Below, one piece after another: positions 22,656 to 34,280 of a DNA stretch of 64,000 nucleotides (positions are counted from its first letter, which is position 1; each line of letters starts with the position of its first letter). The notes beneath the pieces were generated by a model that was not told the origin of the DNA, did not search any database, and saw only the letters and a program-made list of their open reading frames with translations. A program made the translations under genes and the position numbers. The DNA is taken from contig NC_057807.1 of NCBI RefSeq assembly GCF_018294505.1, positions 140,956,747 to 141,020,746 of the forward strand. The letters run 5' to 3'. The stretch comes from Triticum aestivum (lineage: Eukaryota; Streptophyta; Magnoliopsida; Poales; Poaceae).

Positions 22656-24116
22656 AACTTCGCCTTTGTTAGCCTGTACGCTGAAAACTTGTTCATATGC
22701 GCTAAGCAACGCTTGTGAATTTAAAGTATTACCTTCTGTGCGGCCGTTTATTAAATTTTAGAGATGGCGAGTCGTCGGCTTCTGCCCCCATGCCACGAGT
22801 GCTGGGGTGTTCGAGATAAACTTGAGCGCTCTTTTTCCCATTCTTGGGTCCTTCGAGGGAGGCGCTCAACACAACGAACAAGGCAACTGGACTATAATGC
22901 TTGAACACTCCCACTTAGCCATAGAATTCTATAATTTTAAATTTCGGCGAAGCCCCTAGTATTCGGAAGACCGAATTCGGGGCGCTATCCACGCCTGGGC
23001 CGGACAAAGCCGACTCCTCGCTCTAAGCGGCATAAGTCTTTAGGGACTCGAAAAACCTCTCGAACAGCGACCGGCTCTGGCCCTATCATGACGGTCAGTT
23101 TTAGCTTTCTCCACTGAGGTGCTCCACCTAGCTCAACCGGGCACAATCGCAGTGGTTCTCCCAGCGCTACCTTAGCCGATATAACGGAACGTAAGGTACC
23201 AAAACATGGGAGCCGGGCAAACCCAACTATTGACCCAAGACATGATTCGGAGCCGATGCATATAATGCTATAAGTTCGGGGTGCCGCACTTGTGAAAGTG
23301 TTCGGACTTATCACACCATATTTTGGGGTACTTAAGCCCCTGGTATATTTGGCCGTACCAAAGCATACGGATGCAACATGTCATAAGTGAACATATATAA
23401 ATAGAAAAAGGAATGAAATAATAGGCAGAATCTATGCATTGTTTATTCAAAAAAGCTGCGGTAAAAGCAGAACGATACAAATAGTGTGATAAGCAAGGGA
23501 CGGGACTATTTGACATGTCTCCCTCCAGGAGCGAGCCGCGGAATGATATGTAAAACAAGTATACTGCTCATTATGGAGACCACCTAGGCATTCGACGTAG
23601 CTTTCTGCTTCTCTCGCTGTTGCATCCTATGTTCGGTGATTCTACTGCCGGACAGGGCTTCTTGAAAAAGGAGTCATGAAAGTAAGAGAAAAAAGAAGAA
23701 TGACACAATTGGGAGCCCCTGGTGCGGTTGAGCCGCATTCTGGGCATGTCGTGGTCGTGCCCCTCCCCCTATGCCCATGGTATTTCTAGAGCGTAATTAT
23801 GTACGTGTAGTACTGGTTTCGCAATTTCATGAGGGCTAGGGTTGGGGCCGCATTGCTACGCGTGCTCGGAATGTGTCAGGTGGTCTTGTTGTAGGTTACC
23901 TCGGGCGCGCTTGACGGTGTCCGGTCGTTTAATGGCCGGACTCGAGAATTGCCTTAAGAGGCTACTTTGTACTTCTGCCGCGAGGGCCGCCGTATGCTCC
24001 TCCGTTCGGAGGGAGCGTTCGATGTTTCCGTTGACCGTAATAACTCCTCAAGGGCCTGGCATCTTGAGCTTGAGGTATGCGTAGTGCGGCACCGCATTGA
24101 ACTTTGCAAATGCGGT
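22656..24116. other. Non-coding intergenic zone of element H
   Basis: It holds the decayed last part of the protease frame (about 24116-23960, minus strand, with TGA at CGA-like positions) and then sequence alignable to 56280-57473 of element C. I see no coding potential, and no reverse transcriptase or integrase remnant. Confidence 0.65.
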
Positions 24117-27100
24117 TCATTCGAGCAGTGTGTGATAGCCGCTGCAGAACGGGACTATGTCGAAGATCAATTCCTCGCTTCGGAAGTTATCCGGTGATCC
24201 GAAGACCACTTCAAGTGTAACTGAGCCTGTACAATTGTCCTCTACACCTGGTATGACGCCTTTGAAGGTCTTCTTTGTGGGTTTAATCCTTGAGGGGTCT
24301 ATGCCCATCTTGCACACTGTATTCTGATAAAGCAGGTTCAGGCTGCTGCCGCCGTCCATTAGGACTCTAGTGAGGTGAAATCCGTCAATGATTGGGTCTA
24401 GAACCAATGCGGCGAATCCGCCATGGAGGATGCTAGTGGGGTGGTCCCTTCGATCAAAAGTGATCGGGCAGGAGGACCACGGATTGAACTTTGGGGCGAC
24501 TGGCTCCATCGCATATACGTCCCTTAGTGCACGCTTCCGCTCCCTTTTGGGTATGTGGGTTGCGTATATCATGTTCACCGTCCGCACTTGTGGGGGGAAC
24601 CCCTTCTGTCCTCTATTGTTCGGCGGTCGGGGCTCCTCCTCGTCGTTGCTATGCAGCCCCTTGTCATTGTTTTCGGCATTTAGCTTGCCTGCCTGCTTGA
24701 ACACCCAACAATCTCTGTTGGTGTGATTGGCTGGCTTTTCGGGGGTGCCATGTATCTGGCACGACCGATCGAGTATTCGGTCCAAATTGGACGGGCCCGG
24801 AGTATTTCTTTTGAATGGCTTTTTCCGCTGACCGGGTTTAGAGCCTCTGAATCCGGCATTGACTACCGTATCTTCAGCATTATCGCCATTAATGCGGAGC
24901 TTGTGTTTGTTGCGACGCGACCTGTCGTTGCTGTCCTTGGTATCCGAACTACCAGGGCTCTTGGTCATGTTGTTACTACGAGCTAGACAGCTGTCCTCTC
25001 CCGCGCAAAAGCGGGTCATGAGTGTTGTGAGGGCTACCATGGATTTCGGCTTTTCCTGTCCTAGGTGCCGGGCAAGCCACTCGTCGCGGATGTTATGTTT
25101 GAAGGCTGCAAGGGCCTCTGCATCTGGACAGTCGACGATTTGATTTTTCTTGGTTAGGAACTGTGTCCAGAATTGTCTGGCCGATTCCTCTGGCTGCTGA
25201 ATTATGTGGCTTAGGTCATCGGCGTCTAGTGATCGCACATAAGTGCCCTTGAAGTTGTCAAGGAATGCGGCTTCCAGATCTTCCCAACAACCAATTGACT
25301 CTGCTAGCAAGCTATTAAGCCAATGCCGAGCTGGTCCTTTAAGCTTGAGTGGGAGGTATTTGATGGCGTGTAGATCATTGCCGCGCGCCATGTGGATATG
25401 AAGGAGGTAGTCCTCGATCCATACTGCAGGATCTGTTGTCCCATTGTATGATTCAATGTTTACGGGTTTGAAACCCTCAGGGATTTGATGATCCATCACT
25501 TCGTCTGTGAAGCATAGTGGGTGTGCGGCGCCTCTGTATTGGGCTATATCATGACGCAGCTCAAATGAGCTTTGTCTGCTGTATTCGGCCCGGCCAGAAT
25601 TGCCATATCCGGCATGACGGTTATCATCACGCATCGTGGGGCGCCCACGCGATCCGTAGATCGATCTTGTTTGTCTTGCCTTGTCCTCCAATATATCCCG
25701 CAGGTCTGGCGCTTTTCCCCGTGCCTTGGTATTTTTTGAGCGGCGCCGGGGTGCAGCTTGAGTGGAGGGCCGAGAGGCCTCTCTATCGCGGCCACGAGGT
25801 GGCCGGTCGGCCGTATCATGCGCTGGTGATGTAGGTTTAGGTGCTTCCTCCTCTAATCGGGGTAGCAGCCTGCGTTTTGGGTAGCTCCTGGAGGGGTGTT
25901 CGAGTTCGTACTCTTCGGCCGCAAGCACTTCAGTCCATCTGTCGGCTAGCAAGTCTTGGTCTGCTCTAAGCTGTTGCTTCTTTTTCTTGAGGCTGCTTGC
26001 CGTGGCCATAATCCTGCGTTTGAAATGCTCTTGTTCGACGGGATCCTTAGGCACGACAAATTCGTCGTCGTCGAGGCTTGCCTCGTCTTCGGAGGGAGGC
26101 ATGTAATTATCGTCCTCTACCTCTCTGTCTGCCGCTCTCTCATGAGGGCTGGCTTCTCCATCCTCCTGCGCTGAATCTTGCTGGGGGGGGGGGGTTGTCT
26201 TCGGCACTGTCCGGGGTGTTATTGTCTCCGGTGCCAGAATCTCCGTTTTTGCTGTGGCGGGATTTAGAGCGGCGCCGCTGACGCCGGCGCTTAGGCTGTT
26301 TCTTGGAGGGGTCATCCTCCGTTGTTCCATCGCCATTCCCATCATTTGGGATGTCCACCATGTATATGTCGTATGACGAGGTGGCCTTCCAGTGCCCTGT
26401 AGGCACTGGTTCTTGGTCGTCTCCTGCATCGTCGTCCATACCGTCGATGTCTCGGAGTTGAAGTCGAGCATGTCGGTTAAGTCATCGACAGTGGCTACGA
26501 AGTGGGTGGTGGGTGGGCTTTGAATTTCTTCATCATCCGCATCCCAACCGTCCTGACCATAATCGGGCTAGGGCTCTCCTGATAAAGAGAGAAACTTTAG
26601 TGAATTCAGGATGTCGCCAAAGGGCGAGTGCTGAAAGATGTCCGCAGCAGTGAACTCCATGATCGGCGCCCAATCGGATTTGATTGGCAGGGGCGCGGAA
26701 GGTTCGGAGTCCGACACCTTGGAGTTGCGAGCTTCGCAAAGGACAGGGTTGGTGTTCGGCTCTATCGCCGTAGAGATAGCAGCCCCCGAGGCAGTGTCCA
26801 GCCACCCATCATCGATCGGCGTAGTCGGCTCCGAGCTAAGGGTCGGAGCGGACACTTGTGCGGCCTCCAGGGCACTGTCCGGCAGCAGAGCTAGATCATG
26901 CCCATCGTGACAGTGCGGCGCGCTTGGCTGTGGCTCAAACCCGTCGAAGATCAAGTCTCCGCAAACGTACGCCGTATAGTTCAAACTTCCAAATCTGACC
27001 TGATGGCCAGGGGCATAGCTTTCAATCTGCTCCAGATGGCCAAGCGAATTGGCCCGCAGTGCAAAGCCGCCGAATACGAAGATCTGTCCGGGGAGAAAAG

Positions 27101-27143
27101 TCTCACCCTGGACCGCATCATTGTTGATGATTGGAGGAGCCAT
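24117..27143 (-). pseudogene. Gag-protease of element H
   Basis: ATG at 27143-27141 opens a gag N-terminal segment (MAPPIINNDAVQGETFLPG...) that stops at TAG 26570-26568. After a 1-bp loss near 26455 the frame is wrong until a 12-G run (26183-26194) restores it. From there the frame is open to 24117. Order of domains: acidic linker with NYMPPSEDE; Lys-rich coiled segment near 25970; Retrotrans_gag core (MDHQIPEGFKPVNIESYNG to KAxFLDNFKG-like, about 25500-25230); a CxxH...H....C knuckle-like motif (CQIHG...NRDCW, about 24770-24690); protease with LMDGGSSLNLLY near 24360. It ends at a TGA where element C has CGA, 2 residues after HTLL. Gag would form particles and protease would mature them; here both are broken. 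Confidence 0.75.
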
Positions 27144-27171
27144 CGGGCCTAAAGATGATGACACAGAGGAA

Positions 27172-27189
27172 CTCTCAATGAAAGCACCA
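27172..27189 (-). other. Primer-binding site of element H
   Basis: Minus strand TGGTGCTTTCATTGAGAG begins 1 bp inside the LTR end. Element C carries TGGTGCTTTCACTGAGAG at the same place. I cannot name the tRNA with confidence. Confidence 0.6.
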
Positions 27190-27190
27190 A

Positions 27191-27661
27191 TGTCGGTGTC
27201 AAAACAGGCGGATCTCGGGTAGGGGGTCCCGAACTGTGCGTCTAGGCGGATGGTAACAGGAGACAAGGGACACGATGTTTTTACCCAGGTTCAGGCCCTC
27301 TCGATGGAGGTAAAACCCCACTCCTTCTTGATTGATATTGATGATATGGGTAGTACAAGAGTAGATCTACCATGAGATCAGAGAGGCTAAACCCTAGAAG
27401 CTAGCCTATGGTATGATTGTTGTTCGTCCTATGGACTAAAACCCTCTGGTTTATATAGACACCAAAGAGGGTTAGGGTTACACAGAGTCGTTACAATGGT
27501 AGGAGATCTACATATCCGTATCGCCAAGCTTGCCTTCCACGCCAAGGAAAGTCCCATCAGACACGGGACGAAGTCTTCAATCTTGTATCTTCATAGTCCA
27601 GGAGTCCGGGCAAAGGCTATAGTCCGGCCATCCGGACACCCCCTAATCTAGGACTCCCTCA
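27191..27661 (-). repeat. 5' LTR of element H
   Basis: 471 bp on the minus strand from TGAGGGAGTCCTAGATTAGG to the terminal GACACCGACA. It is clearly homologous to the LTRs of element C, which begin TGAGGGAGTCCTGGATTAGG. A TATATAAA box is on the minus strand at 27451-27458. The bases after it (AGGTG, 27662-27666) would be one half of a target duplication whose partner is lost. Confidence 0.85.
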
Positions 27662-28737
27662 AGGTGAATAAGGATTATTAGAGCCCATTGATGGAAGCAT
27701 GAATGGAAGAGGTGAGGAAGCTGGAGGAACACTTTGACGGGCTGCAAATGGAGCACATACCTTGTGCGGAAAACAACATCTCCGATCACTTGTCTAAGTG
27801 TGCTGCGCAAAAGCTTCCCGTGGAACCAGGAACTTTTGTACTCCACCTCACTCAACCATCAGTTTCTCCATCAACTTTGGCCAAGAAAATAAGAAAGCTC
27901 AACACCGGCAAACATTTCCCAACAGAGCTCCCCGAAGCCACTGGTGAGAAGCTTGTCGGGGGAGATCCTATGTTGACTGGTTTGCTGCGCTCTCTGGCAA
28001 AACCCCGGGTTTTCGCTGTCGAGACAAGCGCTCCCTCAGTAGAAGAGATGCCTTTAGTCCTTGTCGTTGAGCCTCAGGCTCCAGCATGGGCACACCACAT
28101 AGTCCACTTCTTGCAAACTGGAGAACTTCCTGACGATCCAGAAGAGTCTGAAAAAGTGGCCCGACAATCAAGTATGTATCAGTTTGTGAACAACATCCTA
28201 CACAGAAAGAGGCCTAATGGCGTGAAGCTGAAATGTATCAGTCAAGAAGATGGACTAATGCTGTTGGCAGAGATACATGGAGGTGTGTGTGGTTCACATT
28301 TGGGATCAAGAACCCATGTTGGGAAAGCTTTCCAGCAAGGATCCTATTGGCCCACCACCCTCCGGGATGCAACTGAGCTCATCACCAAGTGTGAAGCATG
28401 CTAGTTCCACTCCAAGAATACCCATCAGCCAGCTCAAGCCTTGTAGACTATCCCTTTATCCTGTCCCTCCACGGTATGGGGGATCAACATCTTGGGCCCC
28501 TTCCACCGTGCTACCGGGGGCTTTGAATTCTTATATGTGGCAATCGACAAGTTTACAAAGTGGCCCAAAGTGGAACCAGTGAGAAAGGTGATGACGTGGT
28601 CAGCTATCATGGGACTGGTGTGTCATTTTGGAGTGCCCAACAGGGTAATTACTGACAACGACACCCAGTTTACAAGCTACACCTTCATGCAGTACATCCA
28701 GAGCCTTGGAAGCAAGGTCTCTTTCGCCTCTGTTGCC
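27662..28737 (+). pseudogene. Element G RNase H end and integrase N-terminal/catalytic part
   Basis: The frame opens in the RNase H tail (EVRKLEEHFDGLQMEHIP, then DHLSKCA) and passes a connector into integrase. The HHCC zinc-binding domain is at about 28270-28404 (EIHGGVCGSHLG...KCEAC). The first catalytic Asp is in AIDKFTKW (about 28545) and the second in VITDNDTQFTS (about 28650). In-frame TAG stops at 28402-28404 and about 28443 break the protein. The frame is cut at 28737 by element B and resumes at 35984. Integrase would insert the cDNA; this copy cannot. Confidence 0.8.
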
Positions 28738-29951
28738 TGATACATCTCCAACGTATCTATAATTTTTTATTGTTCCATGCTGTTATATTATCATTCTCAG
28801 ATGTTTTACAATCATTTTATAGCAACTTTATATCATTTTTTGGGACTAACCTATTGACATAGTGCCCAGTGCCAGTTGCTATTTTTTGCTTGTTTTTTAC
28901 TTCGCAGGAAATCAATATCGAACGGAGTCCAAACACGGCAAAACTTTTTGGAGAATTTTTATGGACCAGAAGACCCAGAATGGGCCAAAGAAGTACCAGA
29001 GGGGTGCCCCATGGGGGGCACAACCCACCTGGGCGCGCCTGGGGGCCCAGGCGCGCCCTGGTGGGTTGTGCCCACCTCGGTGGCCTCCTGCACCGCCTCT
29101 TCGCCCTATAAATTTCCAAATATTCCAGACCCCCCCCCAAAACCTAGATCAGAAGTTCCACCACCGCAAGCCTGTGTATCCACGAAAACCAATCTGGACC
29201 CTGTTCCGGCACCCTGCCAGAGGGGGAGATCATCACTGGAGGCCATCTTATCATCCCTATGGTCTCCATGATGAGGAGGGAGTAATCCACCCTCGGGGCT
29301 GAAGGTTTGTACTAGTAGCTATGTGTTTAATCTCTCTCTCTCTCTCGTGTTAATATATTACGATCTTGATGTATCACGGGCTTTGTTAATATAGTTGGAT
29401 CATATGGTGTTTTCCCCTCTCTATCTTGTTGTGATTAATTGAGTTTTACCTTTAAGATTTCGCTTTATCAGATTGAAGACTTTTCTGGATTTGAGAGTAC
29501 TTGATATATGTCTTGCATATGAATACCTGTGGTGACAATGCAGTATTATATTGATTCACTTGATATATGTTTCGGCACTCAACTCACGGATTCCCGAGGT
29601 GACATTGGTGTAGTCTATGCATAGAAGTTGATTCACCTTTTCGTCCTTGTTTCTCCGGTAGAAATCTTGGGGCACTCTTTGAGGTTTTTTGTGTCGGATC
29701 GAGTATTATGCATATGAAATTGTTTGATGCATATCATATAATTAACTCATGGATACTTGTGTTGGGGACACAAGAGACTCTTTGTTCTTTGGTTGCGGGG
29801 TTGTTTGAGAGAGGCCATCTTCATCCTATGCCTCCCACGAATTGATAAACCTTACGTCATCCACTTGAGGTAAATTTTCTACTGTAGTACAAAATTTTGT
29901 GCTTGGAGGCCCAACATGAGTCTATAAGAACAAGTTGTGTAGTAGACATCA
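28738..29951 (+). repeat. 5' LTR of element B with internal deletion
   Basis: Runs TGATACATCTCC to GTAGACATCA. TATAAAT is at 29107-29113, 369 bp from the start, as in the 3' LTR (34650-34656). Relative to the 3' LTR it lacks 479 bp (equivalent to 35310-35788), with TGTG at both breakpoints. Confidence 0.88.
29107..29113 (+). promoter_or_regulatory. TATA box in the 5' LTR of element B
   Basis: TATAAAT follows a GC-rich segment (GGCGCGCC repeats) at the same offset as the TATA box of element A. Confidence 0.5.
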
Positions 29952-29961
29952 ATCTCTTTTC

Positions 29962-29979
29962 TGGTATTGTTGTCGGGGA
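29962..29979 (+). other. Decayed primer-binding site of element B
   Basis: TGGTATTGTTGTCGGGGA starts 11 bp from the LTR end. It differs from a tRNA-Asp-type site (TGGCGCCGTTGCCGGGGA) only by C-to-T and G-to-A changes, the expected signature of cytosine methylation. Confidence 0.6.
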
Positions 29980-30079
29980 GGTGAGTGCATGAAGGTATAT
30001 CTTTAGATCTTGTAATTGAACCTTTTAGTTTCTTGTTTTATCACTAGTTTGGTTTATAAAAATAAAACTACAAAAAGAA

Positions 30080-30877
30080 ATGGATTTGAGGTGGTCTCAT
30101 ATTGTTCATCTTTATAATGTCTTTCTTGAAAATGATGGAAAGGAAAATTGTGCTCAATTGATAGAAGAAGAATTAAATAAAATGATTGGCATGAATGATG
30201 AGCATGATTGCAATGTTGTTAGTATGAATTCTTTGAATATCCGTAATTCTAATGTTATGCAAAGCCATAAGCTTGGGGATGCTATACTTGATGAAGATGA
30301 TATTTTTAGTCCCCCAAGTTTCGATGAGAAAATTTATTATGATGAAAGAATGCCCCCTATATATGATAATTATGGTGATGACATGTATGTTATATTGAAT
30401 AATGATAACCATGAAACTTGTCATCATAATTTTAATTTTCAATCTCATGATAGTTATTTTGTTGAGTTTGGTCCCACCACTATTATGGATGAGAAGAAAT
30501 TTGCTTATGTGGAGAGTAGTAAAATTTCTATGCTCGTGGATCATGAAAAGAGTGCTTTATGTGATAGCTATATTGTTTAATTCATTCATGATGCTACTGA
30601 AAATTATTATGAGAGAGGAACATATGCTTTTACATATTGCAATAATATCAAGTTTCCTCTCTATGTGTTGAAAATATTGAAGTTATGCTTGTTTTGCCTT
30701 CCTATGCTAGTTGATTATTGTTCCCATAAGTTGTTTGCTCACAAAATCCCTATGCATAGGAAGTGGGCCAGGCTTAAATGTGCTATTCACATTCTTCATG
30801 ATTCTCTCTTTGTGTTTCAATTATTTACTTCAGTGCGAGAATCATTGAAATCATCATGCCTAGCTAAAAGGCATTAA
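30080..30877 (+). pseudogene. Orphan ORF of element B, one stop
   Basis: A 266-codon frame homologous to the 425-codon ORF of element A, with a shorter and different N-terminus (MDLRWSHIVHLYNV). It is acidic in the middle and keeps HKLGDAILDEDD, then ENDNHE-like and NYYERG, and ends with PMHRKWARLKC. The only interruption is TAA at 30578-30580, where element A has GAA (Glu), so a single substitution silenced it. No known domain. Conservation of the C-terminal block between diverged elements suggests this was a real protein in their common ancestor. Confidence 0.65.
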
Positions 30878-33800
30878 AGAAAAGCACTTGTTGGGAGACA
30901 ACCCAACACTATTACCTACTGTTTTTGTGTGTGCACATGATTAAGCTACCATAATAATCATATTTTATAGCTTTTGTTTCAATAAAGTGCCAAGTAAAGC
31001 GTTTGAGATAGTGTGGATGATAGTTGACTTGGCGCCGGTTCTTTTGGGCAATTCTCCCAGAATTGACCCCCTCCCCAGCTTCTCCCAGAATTGCTACTCC
31101 ATCCTTTTTTACAATTCCTAGCTAGTTAAGGTCTAATTAGCTAGGAATTGTAAAAAAAGATGGAGTGGCAATTCTGGGAGAAGCTGGGGAGGGGGTCAAT
31201 TCTGGGAGAATTGCCCAAAAGAACTGGCCCTTGATTTTCTGGAAAAACAGAAACTTTTGCACTCAGTCCAGGAATTTTGGAAATTCATCGGAATGTGATT
31301 TTGATCTGAAAGTTTTACATACGATTGATATACTAATTCCCCACGTTGTCCTAATTTTTTAGAATTTCTAGGGTTGCAGAAGTATGGTCCTTATTCAGAT
31401 GACTACAGACTGTTCTGTTTTTAACAGATTCTATTTTCAATGCATAGTTTGCTTGTTTCCTAGTTTCTATGGCTTATATTGCTCAATATAAATTGTGGAA
31501 ATGACAAGGTACAGTAGGCATTCTGTGAGAACAATTGTGAATCTTGTCTTGACTGTACAGAATTGAATGATTTGTTGTTTATCATACTAATGCATCTCAC
31601 GAAGTTCCATTAAGTTTTGTGTGATTGAAGTATTCAAGTTTTGGGTGAGATATCAATATGAGGAGAATAAGGAGTGACAAGACCCTAAGATTGGGGATTC
31701 CCAATGCACCCCCAAGGTAATATTCAAGGAATATCCAAGCAACTAAGCTTGGGGATGCCCCGGAAGGCATCCCCTCTTTCGTCTCCAACATTATCGGTAA
31801 CCTTACTTGGAGCTATATTTTCATTCGTCACATGATATGTGTTTTGCTTGGAGCGTCATTTTATTTTGTTAGTATTTTATTTCTGTTATTTATATAATGT
31901 ATTGCATCTGTTATTTCAATAAAAATGTCAAGTATGGCCTTCCCATGCTTATTTTGCAAGTCTATATGTGGCTGTTTGAAAACAGAAAGTTGCACGCTAG
32001 TGCGTGAATTATTGAGAAAAGTAAGAATGTGATAAAATATTGAAACTTTATGCACAATAAGCTATGATAAATTTTCTACAGTTTGGTAATTTTTAAGAAT
32101 TTTTAAAGTTAGGGAAGTATGAATCTTCTTGCATTCTCTACAGACTGTCCTATTTGGACAGATTGCTGTCATGTTAGCATATATTTGCTTGTTTAATGAT
32201 TCTATTTGAGGATAGGAGTATTAAATATGCAGATGCATTTAGTATGCAATGTCAAATAATAATTTTAGTTATTTTCTACAGTAGAGAATGATAAGGTTAT
32301 TGCATTGATTTATACTAACTTATCTCATGAGTTCTTGTTGAGTTTTGCGTGGATGAAGTTTTTGAGATTTAGGGAAACCGTGATATAAGAGGAATTAAGG
32401 AGACACAAAAGCTCAAGCTTGGGGATGCCCAAGGCATCCCAAGGTAACATTCCAAGAAGTCTCAAGCATCTAAGCTTGGGGATGCCCTGGTAGGCATCCC
32501 ACCTTTCTTCTTCTACAATTATCGGTTAATATCGGTTGAGCCTAAGTTTTTGCTTCTTCACATGAGTTGTGATATTATTGGAATGTCATTTTATTTTGTT
32601 TTGTTGGCTGTTTTTTGTAAAATACTTAGATTTGAAAGTTTTTAAATAAGAGAGAGTCCTCAAATAGCTACCCATTTACTTAACTACTCACTTGATCCTC
32701 ACTTATATCTTTTTGGAGTAGTTTGTCGAACAATCTCATGCTTCACTTAAAATTTTTGAGAGCTATGGAATTGCTCTAGTGCTTTACTTATATCTTTTTG
32801 AGGATGGTGGTGCTGTTATTTTGGAGAAATATGATCTCATGCTTCACTTAGGTTTATTTGGGAGTTAGTAAATTTTTGAAGAAAATCTCTCACGCTTCAC
32901 TTATATTATTTTGAGAGATGAAAAATTTTATGCTCATGTTCTTCACATAAATTTGTTTGATCTTGTCAAAAGCAATTGCAATATATGAAATTAGTCCCAA
33001 AGTGATAGATATCCAAGAAGGATATAATAAAAACCTTTCATGAAGATCATTGGACAAAATAAACTTGCCTCTTTGTAATAGTTTTGAGATATGACGATGG
33101 TGATATGTGAGTCATGTTGGTGTGTAATTATGCTTTAGTAAGAATATTGGTGTTAAGGTTTGTGATTCCTATGCAAGCACGAAAGTCAATAGTTATGCAA
33201 TGAAATTACATCCTACTTGGGGTGCATTATTCGGTGTTAGTTATGCTTAATGCTCGTTTATGAGATTGGTTGTTTCTTGGATGGATTCTTCTCAATGTAT
33301 TTGCTAGCCTCCACTCGGACTAAGTAGAAATACTACTTGTGCATCCAACATCCTTGAACCCAGTTTTGCCATATGAGTCCTCCATACCTACCTATATTCG
33401 GTATTCCCGTGTAGTTCTAAGCAAATTTGTATGTGCCATCTCTATTTTCAAAATAAATTTCCTTTTTGTGTGCTCGTACCGCTCATGAAGCGGCAGGGGG
33501 TGGCTAATATTTTCCATGCTAGATGTGTTATTCTCAAGATGAGTGTTTATTCACTTGCCATTGCACAAGAGTACAACGGTAATAGGGATGCCCAGTCCCG
33601 AATTGAAAAAAGAAATTTATTTTATGTTGTCAAATAATAAATTCCTTGGAAAGTGTTGTATGGAAGGCACCCATGGATACGTCTAGCCATGGATTGTGAA
33701 AGAATGGTGGAAAAAGGAATAAACTTTATTTTCTATTAGGGAACCACCTATGATATATCTAGCATGGAAAGTGTTGGGAATTACTTAGTCATTTTCGTTG

Positions 33801-34266
33801 ACGGGAAAAGTATGCCTCTCAAAAAAATTTATCTTTAAATTTAAGCTTTGAGCTCTGACACCTCTACAAATCCCTACTTCCCTCTGCGAAGGGCTTATCT
33901 ATTTACTTTATGCAATTTTTTTGAGTCTCCATCTTCTCTTATAAAGCACCAACTAAGGGGCACTATGATCATACTTGAGCATTGGATGTAGCTAATATGC
34001 AAGTGTGTTTCATGAACGGATCAATGATTGAGCATGATGGGCTAGGGATAACTTGCTTTAGTGTTGATATTTTGAAAGACATGGTTGCTTGTTGATCTGC
34101 TTGAGTATTGAAATCTTCATGTCAAAACTAGGCTTTTGCTTTGAACCATATGAAAGTCCATATGTCCATGCTACAAAAGAGAAGAATATGTGATGAACAT
34201 GTTAGGCAACATTCCACATCAAAAATATATTTTTATCATTTATCTACTCGAGGACGAGCAAGAATT
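30878..34266 (+). other. Non-coding tail of element B
   Basis: Begins with the shared AAAGCACTTGTTGGGAGACAA block. It holds four exact or near copies of the polypurine 14-mer (31745, 32415, 32472 exact; 31687 degenerate), TTTGAGAG-type repeats near 32690-32960 and the MITE. I see no credible ORF. Confidence 0.65.
31032..31230. mobile_element. 199-bp foldback MITE
   Basis: The two halves are near-perfect inverted repeats of about 90 bp: GGTTCTTTTGGGCAATTCTC on the left pairs with GAGAATTGCCCAAAAGAACT on the right, continuing through CCCCCTCCCCAGCTTCTCCC and AATTCCTAGCTA. Ends read GCGCCGGTTC and, inverted, GGGCCAGTTC. TTG flanks both sides (31029-31031, 31231-31233). The 3-bp duplication and GGGCC-type end suggest PIF/Harbinger. 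The homologous site in element A (near 5660) reads straight through without it. As RNA it would form a long hairpin and could feed small-RNA production (inference). Confidence 0.85.
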
Positions 34267-34280
34267 AAGCTTGGGGATGC
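34267..34280 (+). other. Polypurine tract of element B
   Basis: AAGCTTGGGGATGC directly abuts the 3' LTR, preceded by the CTCGAGGACGAGCAAGAATT motif shared with element A. Confidence 0.7.

Larger units (their letters stand above)
22484..27661 (-). mobile_element. Element H: truncated pol-less Gypsy element with ambisense ORFs
   Basis: Read on the minus strand: 5' LTR (27661-27191), primer site, broken gag-protease ORF (27143-24117), about 1.3 kb of non-coding DNA, then the 3' end of a PF04195-type ORF on the opposite strand (22484-22655). The plan is the same as in element C (52528-61678). The non-coding zones are shared too: both carry the phrase CCCGGCTCCCttGTTTTGG-like near the GTACC site (H 23190-23230, C 56910-56940). 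Most of the PF04195 ORF and the 3' LTR are gone. The break at about 22483 lies in the protease/RT linker of G, while the right end is an intact LTR terminus next to RNase H of G. One deletion through both elements explains this. Confidence 0.8.

Noticed and set aside
28862..29302. Open frames in the 5' LTR of element B
   Set aside because: They cross the TATA box and GC-rich promoter zone, and the 3' LTR has different open frames at the same place.
31032..31230. Hairpin as a terminator or microRNA precursor
   Set aside because: The arms extend over the full 199 bp, TTG flanks both ends and element A shows the empty site, so a MITE explains it better. Small-RNA production remains possible.
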